From: Roseovarius sp.
GTDB lineage: Bacteria; Pseudomonadota; Alphaproteobacteria; Rhodobacterales; Rhodobacteraceae
Length of the DNA: 11,599 bases
Direction of reading: 5' to 3'
Assembly (NCBI GenBank): GCA_007125415.1
Contig: SLDH01000410.1
Span: forward strand, 1-11,599
Of the stretch, positions 1 to 6,961 are shown one piece after another (the first letter of the stretch is position 1; each line of letters starts with the position of its first letter). The notes beneath the pieces were generated by a model. The model saw only the letters and a program-made list of their open reading frames with translations, made no database searches and was not told where the DNA came from. The position numbers were made by a program, and so were the translations under genes.

Positions 1-26
1 CAAGCGTTTGATATGTTTGTTAGATT

Positions 27-103
<77 letters not shown>

Positions 104-115
104 ATATGAGCCGTC

Positions 116-144
116 TCGCTACCCCAGCACAGAGGAAGGTGCAA
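116..144 (-). promoter_or_regulatory. Possible promoter of the tRNA-fMet gene
   Basis: Read on the minus strand, TTGCAC (139-144) lies 17 bp before TAGCGA (116-121). That would put a transcription start a few bases before the mature tRNA 5' end at 103. The -35 is good and the -10 is poor. The -35 sits inside one arm of the inverted repeat GGTGCA (138-143) / TGCACC (164-169). This is inferred from spacing alone. Confidence 0.3.
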
Positions 145-339
145 GGGGGCGGATGAAAAAACCTGCACCATGACGCAAAACCGTTCACCGTGACGGCATC
201 TCGCTCTTCATCGGGTTGCTGCTTCTCAGCGTAAAGCCCATCCCGGCCCGGCCTTGCCGCACCGGGTGTTGTGGCGCGGTGGCAACATTCCGCCAAGCTG
301 CTCGAGCCGGGCTTTCGTTTCACATCGGGATCTGACATT

Positions 340-355
340 CGTTCACGCGTGAACG
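340..355. promoter_or_regulatory. Perfect 16-bp palindrome, candidate operator
   Basis: CGTTCACGCGTGAACG is an exact inverted repeat with no mismatch, ending 18 bp before the ATG at 374. Its size and two-fold symmetry fit a site for a dimeric winged-helix regulator. The reading frame that starts just downstream encodes such a domain, so autoregulation is the natural guess. No binding protein can be proven from sequence. A related but imperfect copy, with arms CGTTCAC and GTGACGG, lies at 182-196. Confidence 0.5.
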
Positions 356-373
356 CACCTTGAGTCCCCGCTG

Positions 374-2449
374 ATGACCCTTGCACGGATAACGCCCACA
401 GACATGGAGGAAGATGACCTCTTCCGCCTTCTGCGCCAGCTTGATCTGGTGCAGAACGCATCTCAGCGTGAAACCGCCCGCGCGCTGGGCATGTCACTGG
501 GCCGGCTCAATGTAATGTTGCGCGGTGCAGCCGATGCAGGTCTGGTGCGCGTGGATGCGCGGACCGGACCGGACAGGCGGCAACGCTATGCCTATGCGCT
601 CACGAGCCGCGGAGCGGCTGAGAAACGGCGCCTCACGGATCAGTTTCTGGCCCGCAAATTCGCCGAATATGACGCGCTTCATGCCGAATTGACCGGAACG
701 GTCAGCGGCTTCGACCCTTTGAAACACAGGACCAAACTCATGCAGAACAACCTTTCTCCGATCCCGGAGCTCTTCGTTTCCTATGACAGCGCACAGAAGC
801 TGAAGGGTGAGGCAGCACAGCTGACCAGCCATGATCTGACACCGCGCCAGATCTGTGACCTCGAGCTTTTGATGAATGGCGGCTTCAACCCGCTCAAGGG
901 CTTCATGAGCGAAGAAGACTACAATGGCGTCGTCGAGAACATGCGCCTTGCCAATGGCACGCTCTGGCCGATGCCGATCACGCTGGACGTATCAGAGGCC
1001 TTCGCCGACGGGCTGGAACTGGGCCAGGATATCGCGCTGCGAGATCAGGAGGGGGTGATTCTGGCCACGATGACCGTGACCGACCGCTGGACACCGGAAA
1101 AGACGCGCGAGGCCGAAAAGGTATTCGGTGCCGATGATGACGCGCATCCGGCGGTGAACTACCTGCACAACACTGCCGGCACGGTCTATCTGGGCGGCCC
1201 TGTGACCGGTATCCAGCAGCCCGTGCATTACGATTTCCGCGGCCGCCGCGACACGCCCAATGAATTGCGGGCCTATTTTCGCAAGCTCGGCTGGCGCAAG
1301 GTTGTGGCCTTCCAGACCCGCAACCCGCTGCACCGTGCGCATCAGGAACTGACCTTTCGCGCCGCCCGCGAGGCCGAGGCGAACCTGCTCATTCACCCTG
1401 TCGTGGGCATGACGAAACCCGGCGATGTGGATCATTTCACGCGCGTACGCTGTTACGAGGCGGTGCTGGACAAATATCCCGGCTCCACCACCACGATGAG
1501 CCTTCTGAACCTTGCCATGCGCATGGCCGGCCCGCGCGAGGCGGTATGGCATGGTCTGATCCGTGCCAATCACGGCTGCACTCATTTCATCGTCGGGCGC
1601 GATCACGCCGGGCCGGGAAAGAACTCCGCGGGCGAGGATTTCTATGGCCCCTATGATGCGCAGGATCTTTATCGCGAGTACCAGCCGGAAATCGGCTGCG
1701 AAATGGTGGACTTCAAGCATATGGTCTATGTGCAGGAGCGCGCGCAATACGAGGCGATGGACGAGATTGCCGACAAGGATAACGTGACCATTCTGAACAT
1801 TTCCGGCACCGAACTGCGTCGCCGCCTCCAGGAAGGGCTGGAGATACCCGATTGGTTCAGCTTTCCCGAGGTGGTCGAAGAGTTGCGCCGCACAAAGCCG
1901 CCGCGCAGCCAACAGGGCTTTACCGTGTTCTTCACCGGCTTTTCCGGCTCGGGCAAATCGACCATCGCCAATGCGCTCATGGTCAAGCTGATGGAGATGG
2001 GGGGCCGTCCGGTGACGCTGCTCGATGGGGATATCGTGCGCAAGAATCTCAGCTCGGAGCTGGGATTTTCGAAGGAGCATCGGGACCTCAACATCCGCCG
2101 CATCGGCTATGTCGCCTCAGAGATCACCAAAAATGGCGGGATCGCCATTTGCGCGCCCATCGCCCCCTATGCCAAGACCCGCCGCGCGGTCCGCGAGGAA
2201 ATCGAGGCCTTCGGATCGTTCATCGAGGTGCATGTGGCCACCTCGATCGAGGAATGCGAGCGCCGGGACCGCAAGGGCCTCTACAAACTGGCACGTGAAG
2301 GCAAGATCAAGGAATTCACCGGTATTTCCGACCCCTATGACGTGCCGGAAAACCCGGAATTGCGGGTCGAGACCGAAGGCACGGATGTAGACAACTGCGC
2401 CCATCAGGTGATCCTGAAGCTCGAACAGATGGGCCTTATCGCAGGCTGA
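374..2449 (+). CDS. Bifunctional sulfate adenylyltransferase/adenylylsulfate kinase with in-frame N-terminal winged-HTH
   Basis: This enzyme makes APS from sulfate and ATP and then phosphorylates it to PAPS, in the cytoplasm, for sulfate assimilation or sulfation. Counting from M1 at 740, the ATP sulfurylase part carries QTRNPLHRAH (192-201, the nucleotide-binding HxxH) and GRDHAGPG (286-293). The C-terminal APS kinase carries the P-loop GFSGSGKST (400-408) and LDGD (428-431). From 740 the protein is 569 aa, the usual length for Sat-CysC fusions. The frame stays open upstream to ATG 374 (691 aa) or ATG 404. That extension encodes a MarR-like winged helix resembling the EPS-associated MarR family: HTH at about residues 30-58, wing 59-77, then a charged helix. 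The gene stands alone, with a palindrome before it and a terminator after it. The catalytic function is secure. Whether the enzyme is made as a fusion, from 740, or as both forms is open. Confidence 0.93.
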   Translation: MTLARITPTDMEEDDLFRLLRQLDLVQNASQRETARALGMSLGRLNVMLRGAADAGLVRVDARTGPDRRQRYAYALTSRGAAEKRRLTDQFLARKFAEYDALHAELTGTVSGFDPLKHRTKLMQNNLSPIPELFVSYDSAQKLKGEAAQLTSHDLTPRQICDLELLMNGGFNPLKGFMSEEDYNGVVENMRLANGTLWPMPITLDVSEAFADGLELGQDIALRDQEGVILATMTVTDRWTPEKTREAEKVFGADDDAHPAVNYLHNTAGTVYLGGPVTGIQQPVHYDFRGRRDTPNELRAYFRKLGWRKVVAFQTRNPLHRAHQELTFRAAREAEANLLIHPVVGMTKPGDVDHFTRVRCYEAVLDKYPGSTTTMSLLNLAMRMAGPREAVWHGLIRANHGCTHFIVGRDHAGPGKNSAGEDFYGPYDAQDLYREYQPEIGCEMVDFKHMVYVQERAQYEAMDEIADKDNVTILNISGTELRRRLQEGLEIPDWFSFPEVVEELRRTKPPRSQQGFTVFFTGFSGSGKSTIANALMVKLMEMGGRPVTLLDGDIVRKNLSSELGFSKEHRDLNIRRIGYVASEITKNGGIAICAPIAPYAKTRRAVREEIEAFGSFIEVHVATSIEECERRDRKGLYKLAREGKIKEFTGISDPYDVPENPELRVETEGTDVDNCAHQVILKLEQMGLIAG
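404..706 (+). other. Winged helix-turn-helix domain (MarR/EPS-associated type) inside the sat-cysC frame
   Basis: Numbered from ATG 374, residues 12-106 read as a small DNA-binding domain. There is a first helix (DDLFRLLRQLD) and an HTH with SQRETARALGMSLGRLN (30-46). The recognition helix runs on to the typical ADAGLV turn. A basic beta wing with RRQRYAYALTSRG follows, then the helix FLARKFAEYDALHAEL. This pattern closely follows stand-alone EPS-associated MarR-family regulators, which normally end near this point. ATG 404 fits the family's usual N-terminus better than 374, but neither start has a good ribosome binding site. The target is unknown; the palindrome upstream is the obvious candidate. 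Family assignment is from remembered sequence patterns, not from a search. Confidence 0.7.
728..742 (+). promoter_or_regulatory. Internal ribosome binding site and ATG for the enzyme-only form of Sat-CysC
   Basis: AGGA (728-731) lies 8 bases before ATG 740. The protein from this ATG begins MQNNLSPIPELFVSYDSAQK, which is how Roseobacter Sat-CysC proteins normally begin, as I recall them. This makes 740 a likely true start, either as the only start or as a second start inside a longer frame. Confidence 0.55.
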
Positions 2450-2694
2450 TGTCGGGCATTGCACCGGCAAACCCTCCGGCTGACTAACCGGCAAACGCCT
2501 GAGCGGGCCGCCCATGATCAGGCGGCCCGCTTGATGTTGTTCTGTTGCGTCGTGAGTATTTTTGGCAAAATGAAGGGGTGCTTTCGGTTGAGGCTCTGCC
2601 GCTATGGGGTCATATTCTGACGGTTGCAGGCTGTCGGCGGGCGCGGGCGGCACCTATATCGACGATACGACTTCTCAACCCTGGACCCCCGCTC
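2450..2694. other. Intergenic region between sat-cysC and the ASKHA operon
   Basis: These 245 bp contain a 10-bp direct repeat ACCGGCAAAC (2463-2472 and 2487-2496), the terminator hairpin, and at 2554-2575 a sequence beginning GAGTATTTTTGGC that resembles a motif recurring after genes in Rhodobacteraceae. The downstream gene's frame stays open back to a TTG at 2545, but that stretch has no recognisable protein and begins just after the terminator. No clear promoter was identified. Confidence 0.5.
2501..2532 (+). terminator. Rho-independent terminator after sat-cysC
   Basis: AGCGGGCCGCC (2502-2512) pairs perfectly with GGCGGCCCGCT (2521-2531) around an 8-nt loop. A G-T pair extends the stem by one. 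The following bases (TTGATGTTGTTCTGTTG) are T-rich. The hairpin lies about 50 bp after the sat-cysC stop and isolates it from the next operon. Confidence 0.85.
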
Positions 2695-4740
2695 ATGCAG
2701 CCCACAGACCCACTCGTCGTTTTCACTCCGTCCGGCAAGCGCGGACATTTCCCCGTGGGTACGCCCGTTCTGACCGCCGCGCGACAGCTTGGCGTCGATC
2801 TTGATTCGGTATGCGGTGGGCGGGGCATCTGCTCGAAATGCCAGATCACACCGGGCCATGGTGAATTCGCCAAGCATGGAGTCGTCGTCGAGGAAGGGGC
2901 GCTCAGCGCATGGAACGCGGTCGAAGAGCGGTATGACCAGAAGCGCGGGCTGAAATCCGGGCGGCGCCTTGGCTGTCAGGCACAGATCAGGGGCGATGTG
3001 GTGATCGATGTGCCGGCCGAGAGCCAGGTGCACAAGCAGGTGGTGCGCAAGGCCGCGAGCGCGCGGGTGATCGAGATGGACCCGGCGACACGGCTCTGTT
3101 TCGTGGAGGTCGATGAGCCGGACATGCATGAGCCCACGGGCGATTTCGAGCGGCTGGCGCGCGCATTGCAGACCGAATGGGACATCCCGGCCATCCGCGC
3201 CGACCTGAGCCTGATGGCGAAGCTGCAGCCGGTGCTGCGCAAGGGCAAGTTCCAGGTCACCGTGGCGCTCAACAAAGGGCACCGCGATGATGTGGCCCGG
3301 GTGCTGGAGATCTGGCCGGGGCTGCATGAGGGGGGGCTCTACGGTCTTGCGATCGATCTCGGCTCGACCACCGTCGCGGCGCATCTCACCGATCTGGTGA
3401 CCGGCGAGGTGAAGGCAAGCTCGGGCATCATGAACCCGCAGATCCGCTTTGGTGAGGATCTGATGAGCCGCGTGAGCTATGCGATGATGAATCCCGGCGG
3501 CGACCGCGAAATGACCGCTGCGGTACGCGAGGCGATCAATCTGCTGGCAAGCGAGATCGCCGTCGAGGCGGGGATCGATCCGCATCTGATCGTCGAGACG
3601 GTATTCGTGTGCAACCCGGTGATGCACCATCTGCTGCTGGGTATCGACCCGGTGGAACTGGGGCAGGCACCCTTCGCGCTGGCCACATCGGAGAGCCTGT
3701 CGCTGGATGCCAAGGAACTGGCGCTCGATGCGATCAACCCGCGCGCGCGGGTCTTCATTCTGCCCTGCATCGCCGGGCATGTGGGCGCGGATGCCGCGGC
3801 GGTGGCACTGAGCGAGGAGCCGGGGAAATCGGAGGATCTGGCGCTTATCGTCGATGTGGGCACGAATGCGGAGATCCTGCTCGGCGACCGCTCGCGTGTG
3901 CTGGCCTGTTCCTCGCCAACCGGCCCGGCCTTTGAGGGGGCGCAGATCAGTTCGGGGCAGCGCGCGGCCCCCGGCGCGATCGAGGCCATTCGCATCGACC
4001 CGGTGACGAAAGAGCCGCGTTTTCGCGTGATCGGCTGCGAGAAATGGTCGGATGAGGAGGGGTTCCGGGAAGAGACTATGGGCACTGGCATCACCGGGAT
4101 CTGCGGCTCGGGCATCATCGAGGCGGTGGCGGAGATGCGCATGGCCGGGCTCATGGACGAAAGTGGCCTCATCGGCTCGGCCAACCAGACCGGCACGCCG
4201 CGCTGCGTGGCCGAGGGGCGCACCCATGCCTATCTCATCCATGATGCCACCGCCGAGGGCGGGCCGCGCATCACCGTCACCCAGGGCGATATCCGCGCGA
4301 TCCAGCTCGCGAAATCCGCGCTCTATGCGGGGGCGCGCCTCTTGATGGACGAACGCGGGGTGGACCGGGTGGACCGGGTGGTGCTGGCCGGGGCCTTTGG
4401 GGCCCATATCAGCCCCAAACACGCCATGGTGCTGGGCATGATTCCCGATGTGCCGCTGGACAAGGTGACGAGCGCGGGCAATGCGGCGGGCACGGGCGCG
4501 CGCATCGCCTTGTGCAATGTGAGCGCGCGCGCGGAGATCGAGAAGGTCGTGCGCCAGATCACCAAGGTAGAAACAGCGATCGAGCCGAAATTTCAGGAGC
4601 ATTTCGTCGCCGCCAACGCGATCCCGCACAAGACCGATCCGTTTCCCGAACTTGCCAGCGTGGTGGATTTGCCGCAGGTCAGCTTCAACACCAAGGGTCA
4701 GGCTGAAGACGGCAGTGGACGCCGCCGCCGCCGGGGTTAG
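2695..4740 (+). CDS. ASKHA-domain [2Fe-2S] protein, RACo/RamA-like reductive activator of a corrinoid protein
   Basis: This 681-aa cytoplasmic protein resembles activators (RACo, RamA; DUF4445) that use ATP and an iron-sulfur centre to reduce an inactive Co(II) corrinoid protein to Co(I). The N-terminus is a plant-ferredoxin-like domain with cysteines 40, 46, 49 and 94, a complete [2Fe-2S] ligand set (CGGRGICSKC plus GRRLGC). A linker follows. The ASKHA ATPase domain then has phosphate loops AIDLGSTTVAA (about 219-229) and VDVGTNAEI (about 386-394), GICGSGIIEAV (about 467-477) and VLAGAFGAHIS (about 563-573). I chose ATG 2695 because the ferredoxin fold begins there and TGGA lies about 9 bases upstream. 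The next gene starts 2 bp after its stop, so they form an operon. No corrinoid methyltransferase lies in the window, so the partner is unseen. Other roles for an ASKHA protein are possible but less likely. Confidence 0.88.
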   Translation: MQPTDPLVVFTPSGKRGHFPVGTPVLTAARQLGVDLDSVCGGRGICSKCQITPGHGEFAKHGVVVEEGALSAWNAVEERYDQKRGLKSGRRLGCQAQIRGDVVIDVPAESQVHKQVVRKAASARVIEMDPATRLCFVEVDEPDMHEPTGDFERLARALQTEWDIPAIRADLSLMAKLQPVLRKGKFQVTVALNKGHRDDVARVLEIWPGLHEGGLYGLAIDLGSTTVAAHLTDLVTGEVKASSGIMNPQIRFGEDLMSRVSYAMMNPGGDREMTAAVREAINLLASEIAVEAGIDPHLIVETVFVCNPVMHHLLLGIDPVELGQAPFALATSESLSLDAKELALDAINPRARVFILPCIAGHVGADAAAVALSEEPGKSEDLALIVDVGTNAEILLGDRSRVLACSSPTGPAFEGAQISSGQRAAPGAIEAIRIDPVTKEPRFRVIGCEKWSDEEGFREETMGTGITGICGSGIIEAVAEMRMAGLMDESGLIGSANQTGTPRCVAEGRTHAYLIHDATAEGGPRITVTQGDIRAIQLAKSALYAGARLLMDERGVDRVDRVVLAGAFGAHISPKHAMVLGMIPDVPLDKVTSAGNAAGTGARIALCNVSARAEIEKVVRQITKVETAIEPKFQEHFVAANAIPHKTDPFPELASVVDLPQVSFNTKGQAEDGSGRRRRRG

Positions 4741-4742
4741 CG

Positions 4743-5747
4743 ATGGCACGGGGGCAGCGCCGGGCGCGGGCCGAAGCACCCTCGGGCTCTGAGGGCACGC
4801 TGGCCGATGATATGCTGCACCTGTGGGATCTGCCCCCCGGCGCGCAGGCGCGGCTTATCAACCTGGCCGAGAACCGGACCTATCTTGTCGAGGCTCCTTG
4901 CGGCTTTCGCGCCGTGCTGCGCCTGCACCGGGCAGGCTATCATTCGCGAGAGGCCATTGCGAGCGAACTCGCCTGGATGACGGCACTCGAGCGCGACGGG
5001 GTGATCGCGGTGCCGCGCGCCATTGCAGGCCGTGACGGCGCCTTGATCCAGAAAACACCTCATCCCGGCACGACGCGCTTCATGGTGCTCTTTGATTTCA
5101 TCGAAGGTAATGCCCCGGACGAGCGGGGCGATCTGACCCGAGGGTTCGAGGAACTGGGCAGCATCGCCGCGCGCTGTCATGCCCATGCGCTTGGCTGGCG
5201 GCGGCCCGAAGGATTCACGCGGCTCACCTGGGATGCGCAAGCGGTTTTCGGCCCAGCGGCCCCATGGGGCGACTGGCGGGATGCCCCCGGGGTAAGCGCC
5301 GCGTTGCGCCCGCTTCTGGAGCAGGCCGAGCGCAGGGTGCGCGCGCGGCTGGACGCTTATGGCAAGGCGCCGGAGCGCTTCACCCTCATTCATGCGGATA
5401 TGCGGCTGGCCAACCTTCTGATAGGCCCTGAAGGCACCCGGCTGATCGATTTCGACGATTGCGGGATGGGCTGGCTGATCTATGATTTCGCCGCCGCGAT
5501 CAGCTTCATGGAGGATGATCCGCGCATTCCGGCGCTCAAATCCGCCTGGTTGCGCGGCTATCGCAGCGTACGCCCGCTGAACGCGCGCGACGAGGCGGAG
5601 ATCGACACGATGGTCATGCTGCGCCGGATGGCCCTTCTGGCGTGGATCGGCAGCCATATGGACGCCACCGAGCCGCAGGCGCTGGCCCCGCATTTCGCCG
5701 ACTGCACGGCGAAGCTGGCGCGGGCCTGGCTGGCGCGACAGCCCTGA
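4743..5747 (+). CDS. APH-family phosphotransferase (SrkA / homoserine kinase type II-like)
   Basis: This is a 334-aa protein with the aminoglycoside-phosphotransferase/choline-kinase fold, predicted to transfer phosphate from ATP to a small molecule or protein. The N-lobe has ENRTYLVEAPCGFRAVLRLHR, including the strand pair that holds the ATP-binding lysine position. The C-lobe has the catalytic loop HADMRLAN (H217, D219, N224) and the metal-binding LIDFDDCG (D236, D238). It follows the ASKHA gene by 2 bp and is surely cotranscribed, perhaps translationally coupled. The first 30 or so residues are rich in Arg, Ala and Gly, and the true start may be an internal ATG near 4808-4811. Its substrate is not evident. 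Annotation as a drug-resistance enzyme would be unjustified, because this fold covers many unrelated kinases. Confidence 0.82.
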   Translation: MARGQRRARAEAPSGSEGTLADDMLHLWDLPPGAQARLINLAENRTYLVEAPCGFRAVLRLHRAGYHSREAIASELAWMTALERDGVIAVPRAIAGRDGALIQKTPHPGTTRFMVLFDFIEGNAPDERGDLTRGFEELGSIAARCHAHALGWRRPEGFTRLTWDAQAVFGPAAPWGDWRDAPGVSAALRPLLEQAERRVRARLDAYGKAPERFTLIHADMRLANLLIGPEGTRLIDFDDCGMGWLIYDFAAAISFMEDDPRIPALKSAWLRGYRSVRPLNARDEAEIDTMVMLRRMALLAWIGSHMDATEPQALAPHFADCTAKLARAWLARQP

Positions 5748-5755
5748 TCCCCTGT

Positions 5756-6196
5756 TCAGTCGCAATCCGGAACGCTGGCCGTCAGTATCTCGGGTGCAGG
5801 CCGCAAAAGCTCGGGCAGGTCTTGTAGCACCTCGTCGATCACCTCGGCGGTCAGAGCCGACATCTCGCACAGATATTGCTGGCGTGTGCCCTCGGGGTTT
5901 TCCTCCAGCCAGTCACGATAGTCGCGCTCTTCGAAATACACGATCGCCCCTGCCCCGATGACGGGCACGGCGACAATCAGGCGTTGCAGCCGCGCCTTGG
6001 CCTTGGCCCGGGCGACGGCGCGCGCCAGTTGCTGCCGATGGGCCAGGGCGGCAGCCGCCGCCTGTGCGCTCATGGTGGCGACAGTCGTGGCCATCTGAAC
6101 CGCCCAGATACCCGCCGCGAGGGTGGTGGTGGCCAGCATGACGCAAAGCCAGCCGAGAAAAAGGGACGTTCTGACGAACCCGAGCAGCCTTGCCAT
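5756..6196 (-). CDS. Small two-helix membrane protein of unknown function
   Basis: I do not recognise this 146-aa protein. A hydrophobic helix at about residues 11-33 is followed by an alanine-rich, strongly basic stretch (about 40-70, with the ARAKAKARLQR pattern, possibly a coiled coil). A second hydrophobic segment lies at about 72-88 (LIVAVPVIGAGAIVYF). The tail is acidic and carries a single pair of late cysteines. The composition suggests an inner-membrane protein with the basic loop and acidic tail in different environments. A strong Shine-Dalgarno AGGGAGA lies 7 bases before the ATG (6204-6210 on the plus map). It is the last gene of a three-gene minus operon, 18 bp after the GH25 stop. 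Its stop lies 8 bp from the convergent kinase gene. Confidence 0.75.
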   Translation of the reverse strand: MARLLGFVRTSLFLGWLCVMLATTTLAAGIWAVQMATTVATMSAQAAAAALAHRQQLARAVARAKAKARLQRLIVAVPVIGAGAIVYFEERDYRDWLEENPEGTRQQYLCEMSALTAEVIDEVLQDLPELLRPAPEILTASVPDCD

Positions 6197-6214
6197 GCCG
6201 TATTCTCCCTTCGC

Positions 6215-6961
6215 CTATCGCATCCTTGTCCGAAGCCATCTGCGCCACTGACGTTCGGAGCCGACAAAGACATTGATATCCACGCCCCCCTGCACCCCTG
6301 GCACGATGCCTGTGCCGGTATATTGCCAGAAAGACCAGGGCTGGCCCGGATAGACACGGTCCGGCGTGTGTGCGGTCGAGCGCAGCCAGAACTCTTCCGA
6401 AAGGGCGCCGATGCCTGTCTCACGGTAGAAATCCGGTGTCGTGTAGATGATCGGACGCTGACCGTAATGCCGCTCGACCAGATCCATGAAAATCATGACC
6501 TGCCTTCGCACCTCCGGCCCCGGCGGGCGGGTGGTACAGGTGGGCGAAAAGGGGTTCCATTCAAGATCCAGCACCGGCGGCAGCGCCCTGCCCCGGCGCG
6601 GCACATTGGCCATGAACCAGCGCGCCTGCACCTCGGGCGCGGTGCAGAAATAATAGAAGTGATAGGCGCCCCGCGCCAACCCTTCACGCGCTGCCAGTTG
6701 CCAGTTGCGGTCAAACATCGGATCCTTGAGATCACCGCCTTCGGTCGCCTTGATGAAGGCGAAGGAGATGCCGGACCGGGCCACGCGCCGCCAGTCGATC
6801 TCTGCCTGAAACCGCGAGACGTCGATGCCGTGAACGGGATAATTCCAGGGCGGTCTGCCATGCCAGTCAACCGGATCGTGATCCCCGAATCTGATCTGGG
6901 CCTGCGCCGGGTCGAGGCCTGCCAGAAGCGCTGCGATGATCAGCAGCAGGGCGCGGATCAC
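6215..6961 (-). CDS. Secreted GH25-family lysozyme (muramidase)
   Basis: This is a 248-aa glycoside hydrolase family 25 protein, predicted to cleave the MurNAc-GlcNAc bond of peptidoglycan in the periplasm or outside the cell. A signal peptide covers residues 1-21 (IRALLLIIAALLAG, cleavage after AQA). Family motifs appear in order: HGIDVSRFQ (44-52), FAFIKATEGG (67-76), GAYHFYYF (98-105), PPVLDLEW (128-135), PIIYTTPDFY and FWQYTGTG. Likely catalytic residues are D47, D132 and E134. The start is GTG at 6961, overlapping the previous gene's TGA by 4 bp (GTGA), so translational coupling is likely. A weak GGAA lies about 9 bases upstream. The C-terminus is rich in Trp and Arg. Because the gene sits beside no phage genes, a role in cell-wall turnover is more likely than phage lysis. 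Confidence 0.93.
   Translation of the reverse strand: MIRALLLIIAALLAGLDPAQAQIRFGDHDPVDWHGRPPWNYPVHGIDVSRFQAEIDWRRVARSGISFAFIKATEGGDLKDPMFDRNWQLAAREGLARGAYHFYYFCTAPEVQARWFMANVPRRGRALPPVLDLEWNPFSPTCTTRPPGPEVRRQVMIFMDLVERHYGQRPIIYTTPDFYRETGIGALSEEFWLRSTAHTPDRVYPGQPWSFWQYTGTGIVPGVQGGVDINVFVGSERQWRRWLRTRMR

Larger units (their letters stand above)
104..373. other. Divergent intergenic region, tRNA-fMet / sat-cysC
   Basis: These 270 bp separate two divergent transcription units. They hold the tRNA promoter candidate, a short inverted repeat (138-143 / 164-169), an imperfect inverted repeat at 182-196 and a perfect palindrome at 340-355. No convincing sigma-70 promoter for the plus-strand gene was found by eye. 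I see no credible gene in it; the open frame on the minus strand across the region lacks any recognisable protein. Confidence 0.6.

Noticed and set aside
992..2080. Antisense open frame within sat-cysC
   Set aside because: Fully covered by a strongly conserved enzyme on the plus strand, with no domain of its own.
2463..2496. Direct repeat ACCGGCAAAC as the beginning of a repeat array
   Set aside because: Only two 10-bp copies are present, with no further units, so there is no array.
2545..2694. N-terminal extension of the ASKHA protein from TTG 2545
   Set aside because: It starts right after the terminator hairpin, has no similarity to the ferredoxin domain and contains the GAGTATTT intergenic motif; ATG 2695 starts at the domain border.
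2602..4779. Antisense open frame of 725 codons across the ASKHA gene
   Set aside because: Same high-GC shadow effect; no family motifs, whereas the plus frame has cysteine and ATPase motifs.
4743..5747. Aminoglycoside resistance gene
   Set aside because: The APH fold is shared by many metabolic kinases. There is no mobile context, and the operon with an ASKHA activator points to a housekeeping role.
6215..6961. Phage endolysin or prophage remnant
   Set aside because: The lysozyme has a signal peptide, sits in a chromosomal operon and has no holin, tail or integrase gene around it.
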